Counted from the stretch's first letter, positions 8,129 through 17,692 are shown. The stretch is 37,380 nt of DNA from Bacteroidales bacterium (GCA_028280405.1 JANQLW010000040.1:1-37380); one strand, 5' to 3'. The notes: generated by a model not told the origin, from the letters alone. Program-made: numbers and translations.

Positions 8129-11100
8129 TTAGAAAATGGCTAGAACCTTAAATGAAACACTTCTTGAAAATGGATAAGCCAACCCTCTTTCTCTTTTAAT
8201 TGTAGACAAATAGAATAAATTCGCAGAATTACATGAGAATTTCAACTGTCGGATTCCCCTGCTTTTCAACCAATCATTTTGAAGTTTGTAGCTAAGTTCA
8301 GCAGATTGCAATTGAAAAATGGCTTCATCCTGAACAAATCTGGATGAATAATATGTTTCTGCATACTTATCTCTAATGTCTTTAAAGAAGGCAATGTCTC
8401 CTTGTTTTCTCCAGCTACTTTCATATACCCTTCTGTCTACATTATACAACAAATCAGCATTTTCAACCCGGTCAATTAAGGTTTGATTATACTTTTGCCC
8501 ACCCCAGGAATATCCAAAAGCAAGATTTAATTCAAAGTTTTTAAAACGCATATAGGAAGTCATGGTACCCCTGTATTTCGGTTCACTTATTCCGGCAAAT
8601 ACCCTGTCTCTGGCATCCCATGTATATGTAATCTCTCCCTTTCTGTTCATAAATACTTCATTCCCTGTATTCGGGTCAATTCCTAAAGAAGGAACAACAT
8701 AAATTGCATTAATAGGATCTCCTTCAAACAGCAAATTATTTGGAACTGAAGTCACACGGTTCATTACATTCTTATTCTGCTGTTTTATTGCATCTGAGAG
8801 CTTAACAATTTTACTCTTATTGTGTGCAATACGGGTTCTGACCAACCAGTAGAAATCTTTTTTATTAATCAGATTTACACCCAGCATTAATTCAAATCCC
8901 TTATTTTCAACTGCACCTATATTTTCTGTATAGGAAGGAAAACCATTTGACAAAGGAATATCTATTTGAGACAACAGGTTTGAGGTTTTTTTAAGATAAA
9001 AATCAGCACTAAACTGAATCTTACCTTCAAATAATTCCGTATCAAAACCAAGATTGTATTGTTTTGTTTTTTGCCATTCCAAATCTTCATTTCCCAAACC
9101 AAGTAAAGCAAGCCCCCTTAAATCAAGATATCTACTACTTGTATAATACTGATAAGTTGAAAGAGCCTGGTAAGCACTAAATTGCTGTGAACCCGTTACT
9201 CCATATGAAGCTTTTAATTTGAACCTTTTTATAAACGTTATCGAATTAAACCATGCTTCCTTATGCAGGTTCCATCCTGCCCCTACCGACCAGAAAGGAG
9301 CAAACCTTTTATTTGTTCCGAATTGAGAAGATCCATCAATACGGTAAGAAAAATCAACAAAATAGCGATCATCATAACTATAGTTCATATTTCCTGTAAA
9401 TCCCACACTTCGGGTGTTAGTTTCACCACCTGAAGGTTTTCCGTCCTTTAAATATTGTAAGCCCATAGTGAGAAAGTCAAGACTTTCGTGAGCAAAGCCT
9501 TCTATAGTGAAGTTATAAAACTTACTTGATCTTTCAGTCATACCATAATCCAATCCAATATATACCTGATGCTTATCTGCAAAAATCTTAGAGTAGGAAA
9601 TGGTCGTATTCAAATCCCAGTTAAAGTCTTCACCTGTACCATATCTGTACATACCTTTTCTGAATAAATCTTCACCTTTGTAGTTTTCAAACATTGTGTG
9701 TTGCGCAGGAAGGAAGAAATCCGAATCTCTTTCTACCAATGACAAGCCCACCTTTGTTCTGAATGTTAACCCATCCATTATTTTCCATTCAACAGAAAAA
9801 TTATTTACAATATCCTTGTAATTATTGGAATTAACGGTATTTAAAGTAGCATTATATAATGGGTTAGAGGGATATTCTTTATTTTTAAAGAACTCATCAA
9901 AAGTATCCAGGAATCGTTTCATATTTCCGTTTTCATCATAAGGGGTCCAGTATGGATTAAGTGGTACATAGTCACTAAAACTCCCGTACGGGCTTTCATT
10001 CCCCTTATTTAAACCTATTGAAAGTTGATTTCTAAATACCAGGTTATGATGATAATAAGCTAAACTAATAGAACCATTAAATGCTCTTTTATTTGAGCCT
10101 TTCATGACTCCATTTATTTCGTTATAATCAATAGTAGCAGCATATCTGAATTTAGAATCACCACCTTCCAGTCTAAAATTATGTCTTTGTCCGACACCGG
10201 TTCTTAAAGGCTTTGACAACCAGTCTGTACTCACACCTTCTGTTGTTTGCTTTAGCAGTTTACTGTATCTTTCTCTAAGCATAAGATCCAGCATTGCCAG
10301 TGGAGTGTCATAATAACCGGCAGCTTTTTCCAATTCCAGTTTTTCTCTGGCATTTAACAATTTATAACCACTTAAATCCGGAACTTCAATTGTAACTTTT
10401 GAATTATAAGTTAGTTTAAGTTTCCCAGCCTCAGGCTCTTTTCTGGTAATTACAACAACTCCGTTTGCTCCTCGGGAACCATAAATTGCCGTGGCACTTG
10501 CATCTTTTAATAAGGTAATGCTTGCTAACTCCTCATCATTTAAAGTTGTTAATTTTTCAAGCGAAATTTCAAACCCATCTAATATTATTAAGGGAGTATT
10601 TATGTGAGCTTTCGTATTATTTTGTAATTCTTGAACAGTTGGTAAACTGGAAGTACCCCTAATATTAATTTCAGGTAATCTGTTAGGATCCGAACCATAT
10701 ATATTACTTTCAACAATATTAAATGATGGATCAATGTTTTTTAAGGTTGAAATTACGTTTCGAGTTCCAAACTTTTCTAACTCATCTTTACCTATAGTCG
10801 TTACAGAGCCTGTATAAGTTTCCACTTTTTTCTTAAACATACCTGTAATTACAACCTCTTCCAAACTTTCAGCAGACTCCTCAAGCACAACCTTAATTTC
10901 AGTTCTATTTCCAACTGGAATAGTTTGAGTTTTAAATCCAATATAGCTTACTTTTATTTTTGATGCTGAACTGGTAACTTTTAATGTAAAATTACCTTCT
11001 TTATTAGTTGTCACACCATTTAAAGTTCCCTCTTCCAAAACGGTAGCACCAGGTAAAGGGTTCCCCTCTGAATCTGTAACTTTACCTTTAATTTCTATAC

Positions 11101-11485
11101 TTTCTAATTCTACATAGTTATCAATAGCTTCAGATTTCATTATGATTACAGTATTTTCATTTACTGTATAATCCAACCCATTTTCTTTCAAACATTTATC
11201 TAATACATTTTCCAGAGTTTCATTTTCAACTGTCAAATTTACACCTTGAATATTTTCAATATCATCAGAGCTATATAAAAACGTAAAGGCCGTTTGCTTA
11301 TTAAGCTGCCAGATAATGCTTTCCAAACTTGCATTACTAACTTGAAGATCAACAGTCGTTTGTAAACTTAAGGGATTAGCCTGAAGCATGCCAAACAAGA
11401 TAAATGTAAAAAGTGATCCCATAATCCATTTTGGTTTTAACAAGTTTCTTATCAGATAAGAAACTCGTTTTGATTTTTTTTTCAT
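8129..11485 (-). CDS. SusC/RagA-like TonB-dependent transporter with STN domain, operon 3
   Basis: An outer-membrane channel of about 1,118 residues. The start is the ATG before KKKSKRVSY, preceded by the conserved leader shared with operon 2. Order: signal anchor (about 25-45), STN domain (about 50-125; FTFLYSSDDI ... ENTVIIMKS), carboxypeptidase-regulatory-like domain (IKGKVTDSEGNPLPGATVLE), TonB plug with TLLKDASATAIYGSRGANG, then the 22-strand barrel. The STN domain is the part that contacts the FecR-like anti-sigma factor, so transport and transcription are linked. The plug variant VVITGMFKKKVETYTGS matches SusC proteins found with DUF4843/PKD-like lipoproteins. Confidence 0.93.
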   Translation of the reverse strand: MKKKSKRVSYLIRNLLKPKWIMGSLFTFILFGMLQANPLSLQTTVDLQVSNASLESIIWQLNKQTAFTFLYSSDDIENIQGVNLTVENETLENVLDKCLKENGLDYTVNENTVIIMKSEAIDNYVELESIEIKGKVTDSEGNPLPGATVLEEGTLNGVTTNKEGNFTLKVTSSASKIKVSYIGFKTQTIPVGNRTEIKVVLEESAESLEEVVITGMFKKKVETYTGSVTTIGKDELEKFGTRNVISTLKNIDPSFNIVESNIYGSDPNRLPEINIRGTSSLPTVQELQNNTKAHINTPLIILDGFEISLEKLTTLNDEELASITLLKDASATAIYGSRGANGVVVITRKEPEAGKLKLTYNSKVTIEVPDLSGYKLLNAREKLELEKAAGYYDTPLAMLDLMLRERYSKLLKQTTEGVSTDWLSKPLRTGVGQRHNFRLEGGDSKFRYAATIDYNEINGVMKGSNKRAFNGSISLAYYHHNLVFRNQLSIGLNKGNESPYGSFSDYVPLNPYWTPYDENGNMKRFLDTFDEFFKNKEYPSNPLYNATLNTVNSNNYKDIVNNFSVEWKIMDGLTFRTKVGLSLVERDSDFFLPAQHTMFENYKGEDLFRKGMYRYGTGEDFNWDLNTTISYSKIFADKHQVYIGLDYGMTERSSKFYNFTIEGFAHESLDFLTMGLQYLKDGKPSGGETNTRSVGFTGNMNYSYDDRYFVDFSYRIDGSSQFGTNKRFAPFWSVGAGWNLHKEAWFNSITFIKRFKLKASYGVTGSQQFSAYQALSTYQYYTSSRYLDLRGLALLGLGNEDLEWQKTKQYNLGFDTELFEGKIQFSADFYLKKTSNLLSQIDIPLSNGFPSYTENIGAVENKGFELMLGVNLINKKDFYWLVRTRIAHNKSKIVKLSDAIKQQNKNVMNRVTSVPNNLLFEGDPINAIYVVPSLGIDPNTGNEVFMNRKGEITYTWDARDRVFAGISEPKYRGTMTSYMRFKNFELNLAFGYSWGGQKYNQTLIDRVENADLLYNVDRRVYESSWRKQGDIAFFKDIRDKYAETYYSSRFVQDEAIFQLQSAELSYKLQNDWLKSRGIRQLKFSCNSANLFYLSTIKRERGLAYPFSRSVSFKVLAIF

Positions 11486-11504
11486 AATTTTGAAATTAGT
11501 TAAC

Positions 11505-11567
11505 AATAAGGGTTTCTATTCATTTAGGTACTCTTATTAAAAGCAGAGGATGTGTCCGCATTCTCTG
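11505..11567 (-). promoter_or_regulatory. Structured leader between anti-sigma and susC genes, operon 3
   Basis: Two hairpins precede the susC start: CAGAGAATG / CATCCTCTG (11544-11567, 8 of 9 pairs) and AATAAG / CTTATT (11505-11538). Sequence and structure recur at the same place in operon 2, with compensating changes in the second stem. Likely an attenuator, processing site or sRNA target that sets SusC levels relative to FecR. Confidence 0.5.
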
Positions 11568-11578
11568 TTTTTTTGCAC

Positions 11579-12784
11579 CTAATTATTTTTAGTAATCAGT
11601 ATATAGTTTTTATCCATTTCAATTTTTACTTTTTCTGTTAGTTCAATAAAGTTTAACAGACTGTTTAATTCAGAATATTTATAAAGACTTCCCCCAAATC
11701 TTAAGCTTTTCAATGATTCATACTCATAGAAGACTTCAATATTATACCATCTGCTTAAAGTTTGCATAATTACATCCAATCGTTCATCTTTAAATACAAA
11801 CCTTCCTTTTTTCCAGGCAGAATAGATACTGGCATCCACTTCACTGATTTCAATTTTATCTGGATTTTTATTGTCTATCCTAGCTTGTTGGTTTGGTTTT
11901 AAAACAATAACTTCATTTTTATCCGAAAGGTTTGTAATCTGCAAGCTACCGGTTTCCAGGGTAAAAATAGATTCCCTGGCATCTTTGTAACAAGATACAT
12001 TAAATGAAGTACCTAAAACCTCTAATTCAGCCCCATTTGTTTTTACAATAAATGACTTTTCTTGGTTTTCTGCCACTTCGAAAAAAGCTTCACCTTCCAG
12101 AACTTCAACGATTCTTTTATCACCAATGAATTTTACAGGGTACTTAATGTTTGATAAGGAGTTTGCAAAAATCTTAGAACCATCAGAGAGTATTACCGAA
12201 TAATCGCCACCACCTCTTGGTGTTATCATATGGTTGTATACAATCTCTTCCTTTCCATGAATAATTGAGCTATCCTGATAGTTAATGGTAGTATTTAGCT
12301 TTTTAATTTTCCTACCGCCCAGTTCCTGAATTACGGTATTTTCATTTACAGATAATCTATGCTTACTTCCATCTCCCAGTACCAACATGGCTTTAGGACT
12401 TCCTATTACAATTTCTTCTGTTCCCATTCCTTCAATGGACATTTTCTCATCCAGAGTTAAATAGTACATTGTAGCAGAGGTGGCTAAAACGATAATAAAA
12501 ATTGCAGCATACTTCATAAATTTTCTAAACAGTATTCGTTTTGCCAACATTGTATTTCCAGTAGTTTTTATTTTCTGTAATGCATATATATAATCTATTT
12601 CCTCTACATTTCTCTTGTATGCATAACGATTCTCTTTATCAAGGATCTTATTGTAAAGCAGTAGATTATCATCACTTTCGGATTTCCAGGATTCCAGTTC
12701 CTTAGCTTCAGATTCACTTAAGTCATTACTCAAGTAACGAGATATTAAACTTGAATAGTAAATATAGGATGGTGCGTTATTCAT
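11579..12784 (-). CDS. FecR-like anti-sigma factor, operon 3
   Basis: A 401-residue inner-membrane regulator. A cytoplasmic N-terminal region (ISRYLSNDLSESEAKELESWK, the usual FecR anti-sigma helix pair) is followed by one membrane segment (about 90-110, YAAIFIIVLATSATMYYL). The periplasmic FecR domain includes TPRGGGDYSVILSDGS and VEVLEGEAFFEVA, and a C-terminal DUF4974/secretin-like segment (ERLDVIMQTLSRWYNIEVFYE) follows. It would hold the sigma factor at 12904-13464 and release it when the STN domain of the SusC protein signals substrate. TAG stop. Confidence 0.9.
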   Translation of the reverse strand: MNNAPSYIYYSSLISRYLSNDLSESEAKELESWKSESDDNLLLYNKILDKENRYAYKRNVEEIDYIYALQKIKTTGNTMLAKRILFRKFMKYAAIFIIVLATSATMYYLTLDEKMSIEGMGTEEIVIGSPKAMLVLGDGSKHRLSVNENTVIQELGGRKIKKLNTTINYQDSSIIHGKEEIVYNHMITPRGGGDYSVILSDGSKIFANSLSNIKYPVKFIGDKRIVEVLEGEAFFEVAENQEKSFIVKTNGAELEVLGTSFNVSCYKDARESIFTLETGSLQITNLSDKNEVIVLKPNQQARIDNKNPDKIEISEVDASIYSAWKKGRFVFKDERLDVIMQTLSRWYNIEVFYEYESLKSLRFGGSLYKYSELNSLLNFIELTEKVKIEMDKNYILITKNN

Positions 12785-12814
12785 GCTTAGTTTTCTTTTA
12801 TTGACAACTAAGTA

Positions 12815-12828
12815 TAAATACAGGGTGG
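12815..12828 (-). promoter_or_regulatory. Candidate ECF-sigma promoter upstream of the anti-sigma gene, operon 3
   Basis: The minus strand reads CCACCCTGTATTTA and, about 10 nt later, TTGTCAATAAA before the fecR start. A closely similar block stands at the same position in operon 2 and a weaker form in operon 1. Its position points to a promoter used by the cognate ECF sigma factor, letting fecR-susC-susD be induced apart from the sigma gene. Confidence 0.4.
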
Positions 12829-12903
12829 TTCTTTTTATAAGATTTTAGATATTAGGCCTTAGATGTAAGATATGATATACCAGAATAAAATCTAAAGTCT
12901 TTC

Positions 12904-13464
12904 TTATGAATTCAATATTTTGAGAAGAAAAAGGATTGCAAGTTTATGTTCCTTTAATAGCTCTCTAAGGCGTTGATAACTTTTTAGTTTAGAAGACTTA
13001 ACTGTATTAATAGATACATTCAGTTCTTCAGCTATCTGTGGATTAGATAATCCATTTAAGCTTAACTCAATAATTTCTTTACTTCTTTCAGGAAGGGAAT
13101 TGATTGCTTCATATAAAATCCTGTAAGTTTCCTGCTCCATTAAGGTATCCTTAAAAAACATTTCTTTTTCATGTTTTTTAGCATTCCGAAACTTATTTTT
13201 AACTTTATTATGTTTCAGATAATTATGGCAACTATTTTTGGTAAGGGTATATAAGTATGCTTTTATATTATCAAATTTCCGGAGTGTTTTGTCATCTAAA
13301 TAAACTTTTAGAAATACATCCTGACAAACATCTTCTGCAGTTTCTATATCCGAAACATATTTTTGAGCAAAAACAACCAATGTAGGGTAGAAGCTTTCAA
13401 AAAAATTATCGAAAGCTGAATCATCTGATTTGGAAACCAAATTAGCGCTATTAAACTTAGACAT
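12904..13464 (-). CDS. ECF sigma factor (FecI/RpoE-like), operon 3
   Basis: A 186-residue sigma-70 family protein. Region 2 is visible in FESFYPTLVVFAQKYV ... AEDVCQDVFLKVY and the tract IKAYLYTLTKNSCHNYLKH. Region 4 helix-turn-helix is LPERSKEIIELSLNGLSNPQ followed by EELNVSINTVKSSK. The pairing with the FecR-like gene downstream shows cell-surface signalling control of the SusCD operon. It keeps the normal size for Bacteroidota ECF sigma factors. The closest relative in the window is the operon 2 sigma factor. Confidence 0.92.
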   Translation of the reverse strand: MSKFNSANLVSKSDDSAFDNFFESFYPTLVVFAQKYVSDIETAEDVCQDVFLKVYLDDKTLRKFDNIKAYLYTLTKNSCHNYLKHNKVKNKFRNAKKHEKEMFFKDTLMEQETYRILYEAINSLPERSKEIIELSLNGLSNPQIAEELNVSINTVKSSKLKSYQRLRELLKEHKLAILFLLKILNS

Positions 13465-13486
13465 ATTTCCCCACCATTTATGATTG

Positions 13487-13503
13487 CAAGTTTACAAAAA
13501 TAA
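13487..13503 (-). promoter_or_regulatory. Candidate promoter of the operon 3 sigma gene
   Basis: The minus strand reads TTATTTTTGTAAACTTG, containing TATTTTTG, a match to the Bacteroidota -7 element TAnnTTTG. ATTTTTGTAAACTTG recurs upstream of the operon 2 sigma gene. The distance to the ATG implies a very short leader. No clear -33 TTTG is seen. Confidence 0.4.
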
Positions 13504-13542
13504 TTTTGCATTCGATAAAGGTGTTGGAAATTGGTTCTATTT

Positions 13543-13680
13543 TGTGGGGGCTGTTTCAAAAGTCAGGGTATGAATGTACTTGTAAAAACCTTCAATAGAT
13601 AAAAGCCATAGCCTTAATCAATCAGCCAATCACGCCCTGACTAAAATTTAATTTATTAATGCTTTTGAGACAGCCTCACA
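13543..13680. mobile_element. MITE-like element with terminal inverted repeats
   Basis: The ends are near-perfect inverted repeats: TGTGGGGGCTGTTTCAAAAG at the left and, reading in from the right, TGTGAGGCTGTCTCAAAAG. A second inner inverted pair is GTCAGGG (13562-13568) / CCCTGAC (13635-13641). The 138-bp interior has no ORF. The GGCTGTCTCAAAAG end type is seen on insertion sequences, so this looks like a non-autonomous derivative. It lies directly after the ThuA-like selenoprotein gene and before the operon 3 sigma promoter. No target-site duplication is clear. Confidence 0.55.
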
Positions 13681-13692
13681 TTATTCCGGGTT

Positions 13693-15162
13693 TTACTTTT
13701 TATAAATATTTATATAATTTTTACATCCTCCCTGTTCCGAAAAAAACAAGCGGTCTTTGTTTTTAGTATACCAGTTATTCCATTCCTCATAGGTATTAAA
13801 AGATACTGTGGTATAACGTTTAAGCAATACAAGAGCGAGTTCTTTTTTGGTATGATCATTTAATGCATCAATGCAGTAAGGGATAAAATCTTCATCATAA
13901 AAACTTTTACCTAATTTTTTTGCCTCCATATCCACAATAAAATTTCTGGGATATTTTGGATCTGCTCTCAAATAATTAGCATTCTCATTATAGAAATCTG
14001 AATATTTTTCAAGATCGGTACCAAGCTTTGAAAATAAAGATTTCTCATACCTATTTAAGTATTCCTCAAGGGTATATGGTTTTCTGATTTTATGATTTAA
14101 CGCCCTTTTCTCTTTCTCAGTAAGATCCTCACCTGTCTTAACTTTTTCCCTGGCAGTTTTTTGTGCAGCTAAAGCTCTTTGATAATAAGCATTGGAAGAC
14201 TTTTGATACTCTTCCCATTTCTTTTTAAAATCTTTATTTACTTTCTTTTTTAATTGATCTCTAAACCACATTGTCCCGGAAAGCTTAGGAGATAAAGGCC
14301 TTTTTCCTTTAAACTTTGCAATATAATGTATGGCATTCAGGAAAACCAATTTCCCTTGTTTTGTCATATGTTTTGGTCCTCCGGAAAATCCCCAGTGAAG
14401 AAAATTCCCATGACGGCCTATGGCTATTTGTCCAGACCTCTTTGTATGGTTTCCTTCCGAAATAAACTCTGCATCCGGTGCATCTAAAAATCCTTTTCCT
14501 CTGCTCACAAGCCCGGCTCCTAAAACGGAACCTTTCTTATATCCCATTGTTTGAACTTTCCACATTTTCATTGTTTCCCCTATATCCTTTTTATATTTAC
14601 GGAAATTTTTAGGAGTTTCAACATCTTCCCATATTAAGTTCACTTTATATGGTGTATTAAAAATTTCGTGTTCCTCTTTTGTAAATAATCCATATTTACC
14701 AAGGCAAAGTCAGCACCAATCCAGTTTATGCTTAACACTATATCGTGTTCTTTCGGTCATCGTATTTAAAGTAATTGCTGCAGCTGAGAAATCCTCCGGA
14801 ATATAATGTTCATATTCAAACTTTGTATAATTTCCATCAGCATCCTTCTCCGTTACTCGGCCTTTTATTTTTTTAGGCATTGCATCGAAAACAGTTACAT
14901 CATAGCCTTCCGACATTTTCGAGTTATAATCCCAATGATGCACCATTTTAACACTTTTGAAATATGTATTGAGAAATTTTTTAAAATCAGACCAGCGAAG
15001 TTTTTTTTCCTCAAAAACTGCTTTAGATCCATATCCTTTTCTTATATGTTGCTCCGGATGTTCCGGATTCCAACCTACATACAATACACTCAATTTACTT
15101 TTCGCAGCATAAGAAGAGGAAATAATGAGTATGGTAATTATTAATAAAAGTATTTTCTTCAT
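13693..15162 (-). CDS. Predicted exported selenoprotein, ThuA/GATase-like with W-C-U-L-C motif (TGA = Sec at 14712-14710)
   Basis: A 489-residue protein read through an in-frame TGA. Residues 1-19 are a signal peptide (MKKILLLIITILIISSSYA). Residues about 22-270 look like the ThuA / class I glutamine-amidotransferase-like fold: an opening LSVLYVGWNPEHPEQHI, a strand GYDVTVFDA, then LDW-C150-U151-L-C153-LGKYG, and finally GRHGNFLHWGFSGGP ... LFLNAIHYIAKF, the ThuA-like closing block. LCLGKYG sits where GATase enzymes have their nucleophile elbow. The C-terminal 200 residues are helical and end in EEWNNWYTKNKDRLFFSEQG. The frame after TGA is uninterrupted to TAA, and the downstream half has no signal peptide. 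SECIS-like hairpin at 14679-14702. Last gene of operon 2. Reaction unknown; a selenol-based redox or binding role is inferred. Confidence 0.8.
14679..14702 (-). promoter_or_regulatory. SECIS-like hairpin of the ThuA/GATase-like selenoprotein gene
   Basis: On the coding strand GTAAATA pairs perfectly with TATTTAC around TGGAT; two further T-A pairs form below a one-base G bulge. The loop starts 17 nt after the TGA and G is its second base. Placement and shape match the other two SECIS-like hairpins in the window. Confidence 0.7.
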
Positions 15163-15179
15163 TACAAATTTTATTAAAT

Positions 15180-15218
15180 TTTACAGGGGCTTATATTCCT
15201 GCGGAAAGCCCCTGTAAA
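15180..15218 (-). terminator. Perfect 13-bp hairpin between DUF4465 and selenoprotein genes
   Basis: TTTACAGGGGCTT and AAGCCCCTGTAAA pair perfectly around a 13-nt loop. On the minus strand the stem is followed only by AATTTAATAAAATTT, a weak T-run, and 17 nt later the selenoprotein gene starts. It probably acts as a partial terminator or mRNA-stabilising stem that sets the level of the distal selenoprotein gene. Confidence 0.6.
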
Positions 15219-15255
15219 GTCAAGTTAATCAAATTAAGGAAAACAGAATTACTAA

Positions 15256-16086
15256 CTATTCTCTTTTCAAACGTATGCCATCCAGGCAAAAATACGGAGG
15301 TGTTTTCATTTTTCCGGTATCCTGGTCCACATCTGTGGATTCCATAGTAAAAACCAGTTTGTCCACGAGTCCTAATTCATCCAGGTCCCAACGCATCCAA
15401 TCATTTAAATAATATGATTTATCAGGAAAAAGAGGATCAACTTTATTAGATCTTAAATAAAAAACTGATTCTCCAGTTAAAGTTGAACCATTGTAACCTT
15501 TTACAATTATTTTTATAAAATCTCCTTCTTCTTTTAATGTTCTGGCTCCACCTGTATTTAAATACCAAACCCCTTTAGCTGTTGCTGTAATATTGGGGTT
15601 TTGCTTAGTTGAAGATTCTGTTCCATAGGGATCACCATAATACATAGAAAGATAATTATAGGTTGTATTTGCGGCAAGTACATGTTCCACAACATATGGT
15701 TTATCAAAAGTTATATAAGCATCTTCATCTTTTACACATGCCACAGCATATACTTTTGTCAAATTCACTCGTGGTGTATAAACACTCATCCTCATAGAAT
15801 CCAATGCTGTTGGTGTTGTTGTCCACGTATAGGATCTATAGGACCTGTTGGAATATGCAAAGCCGCTAAAAGTTCCATCTCCATTATTAACGGTATTAAA
15901 ATGGGCAACGTCAGAATTAAATCCTCCATTAGGAATGCTGTGATTAAACACTCCCAAGTCATCATCTAATTCATTGAGCGTAATATCATTTGGAATTGGG
16001 ATTGGTTCTTTATATTTCGTTTCACATGACATTATAAATATTATGGAAAAACATAATGATAAAATATATAAATAAAACTTTTTCAT
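15256..16086 (-). CDS. DUF4465 lipoprotein
   Basis: A 276-residue surface lipoprotein. Lipid Cys is in FIMSCETKYKEP. The body has DUF4465 hallmarks: SGFAYSNRSYRSYTW near residue 80, the strand VFYLRSNK, the block WMRWDLDELGLVDKLVFTM, and the end TPPYFCLDGIRL. DUF4465 proteins are beta-sandwich lipoproteins found next to SusC/SusD pairs and TonB receptors. It lies 40 nt after the SusD gene. Likely an accessory ligand-binding protein; ligand not known. Confidence 0.8.
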   Translation of the reverse strand: MKKFYLYILSLCFSIIFIMSCETKYKEPIPIPNDITLNELDDDLGVFNHSIPNGGFNSDVAHFNTVNNGDGTFSGFAYSNRSYRSYTWTTTPTALDSMRMSVYTPRVNLTKVYAVACVKDEDAYITFDKPYVVEHVLAANTTYNYLSMYYGDPYGTESSTKQNPNITATAKGVWYLNTGGARTLKEEGDFIKIIVKGYNGSTLTGESVFYLRSNKVDPLFPDKSYYLNDWMRWDLDELGLVDKLVFTMESTDVDQDTGKMKTPPYFCLDGIRLKRE

Positions 16087-16126
16087 AATTTCTTCTTTAT
16101 TAATTGATATAAATAATCTTCATAGC

Positions 16127-17686
16127 TTAATATCCAGGATTTTGCGTCATTGCAGCATTCGCTTGCATTTCTACATCCGGAATTGCCAAGCAACGCTTAT
16201 CTTCTTCTACGGCAATATCTGGTTTTAACATATGAATCCAGGGCAAACCATTTGTTTCGAATCTCAGGGCAGCAAAATATTCACTACCGTTTTCCATACC
16301 TAATTCTTGCCAGATTTCTTTAAAAACAATATCCATGGCTTCTTCATGTGTAGTTGCAGACACATCCGGCAGAAATCGCTCAGTAATACCATTTATAGTA
16401 ACTTCACCCCGATTTTGACGTAGTAAATTTATCGGAGCGAGGCCATTTGTAATATCCGATGGATTTGTTCTTAATCTAAGTTCAGCTTGCATTAAGAGTA
16501 ATTCCGGATAACGGAAAAAGTATACTGCCCACTTTTGAACAGGATCTATATGCCTACTGTTTCTGGATAGTTTCCCGACTACATATTTAGGGTATCTGTA
16601 TGCTGCAGAGGAAGAAGGATGAAAAGTCCATCCTAAACTTACTTCTTTACGGTATTTATTACTTTCTTCATTTAAAATGTTTAAAGCCTCTGTATACAAA
16701 GCTGCATTATTTGAAGGAGATCTGGAAGCATTTGTAATTAAATAATATGCATATCCGGATGACTTAGAACTTCTTCGATCATCATTTTCCAGATACCTTA
16801 CAAACAGGTTTTCTTTAGAATCCCAAGATTTCGAAAACAAAGCGCCCATTCTGCTAGACTCAAATGATGTAACATTATACATAGCTCCCTGGTATTCAAA
16901 AGGCTCCGGGAACTGCCCCATATCTGTTTCCATACTGAAGCTGGCAGGTGCAGTTGCTATAACATCATCCACTAATGTAAGAGCTGTCTGGTAATCTCCA
17001 TCTTTTCCTCTATTCATTAAGATTTTAGCTTTAAAAACTTTTGCCAACTCCTTGGACACATGGAACTGGCTTGTCACTGAAGGAAGATGATCAATTGCAA
17101 AATCGATATCTTCTAATAGTTTAACATACGATTCTCCTACTGATATTCTTGCTGTTTGTTCATTATTCAAGGTAGATAAACCATCTTTAAATAAAAGCCC
17201 ATACTCATTATCATCATCATCCCACCAACGGGCAAAGGCCCAAAAAACATGGGTATTAAACCACGCTCTGAGCATTTTTACTTCGGCCATTAACTTATTC
17301 TTTTCATCTTCTGAAGGGAATTTACTAACATCAAGATTTTCAATGCTCAGCAGAGCGATATTAGCAGCATTTATAGCTTTATAATAGTTAATCCATATAT
17401 TCCTTGAAGTATAGTCTGCTGAACTATTTGCTTCTTTATAAAAAGTGGAACTAGTTCTTGAAAATCCACCTTTTGCAGCTAAATTTGGATAAAATCTGGG
17501 GCCTATCCAGTCAGACTGTAAATAGCTATATACTCCATTAACTATTGCCTGCGCAGAATTATAGTCTACAACAGCTTCATCGTAACTATATTGAAACTTG
17601 GGACTTTCATCCAAAAATTTTTCACATGACTGAAAAACAATCATTAATACAATAAATAAGATTTTATATATATAATTTGTCTTCAT
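16127..17686 (-). CDS. SusD/RagB-like outer-membrane lipoprotein, operon 2
   Basis: A 519-residue lid/binding partner of the SusC channel encoded 6 nt upstream. The lipoprotein signal ends at IVFQSCEKFLDESP (Cys20). The SusD TPR helix is KLMAEVKMLRAWFNTHVFW and the C-terminal SusD block contains YFFRYPELLLMQAELRLR and NLLRQNRGEV. It ends TQNPGY as many SusD proteins do. Complete. Confidence 0.92.
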   Translation of the reverse strand: MKTNYIYKILFIVLMIVFQSCEKFLDESPKFQYSYDEAVVDYNSAQAIVNGVYSYLQSDWIGPRFYPNLAAKGGFSRTSSTFYKEANSSADYTSRNIWINYYKAINAANIALLSIENLDVSKFPSEDEKNKLMAEVKMLRAWFNTHVFWAFARWWDDDDNEYGLLFKDGLSTLNNEQTARISVGESYVKLLEDIDFAIDHLPSVTSQFHVSKELAKVFKAKILMNRGKDGDYQTALTLVDDVIATAPASFSMETDMGQFPEPFEYQGAMYNVTSFESSRMGALFSKSWDSKENLFVRYLENDDRRSSKSSGYAYYLITNASRSPSNNAALYTEALNILNEESNKYRKEVSLGWTFHPSSSAAYRYPKYVVGKLSRNSRHIDPVQKWAVYFFRYPELLLMQAELRLRTNPSDITNGLAPINLLRQNRGEVTINGITERFLPDVSATTHEEAMDIVFKEIWQELGMENGSEYFAALRFETNGLPWIHMLKPDIAVEEDKRCLAIPDVEMQANAAMTQNPGY

Positions 17687-17692
17687 AATTTC

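Noticed and set aside
13344..13559. 71-codon minus-strand ORF overlapping the operon 3 sigma gene
   Set aside because: It is out of frame with the well-supported sigma factor and spans its promoter and the MITE end.
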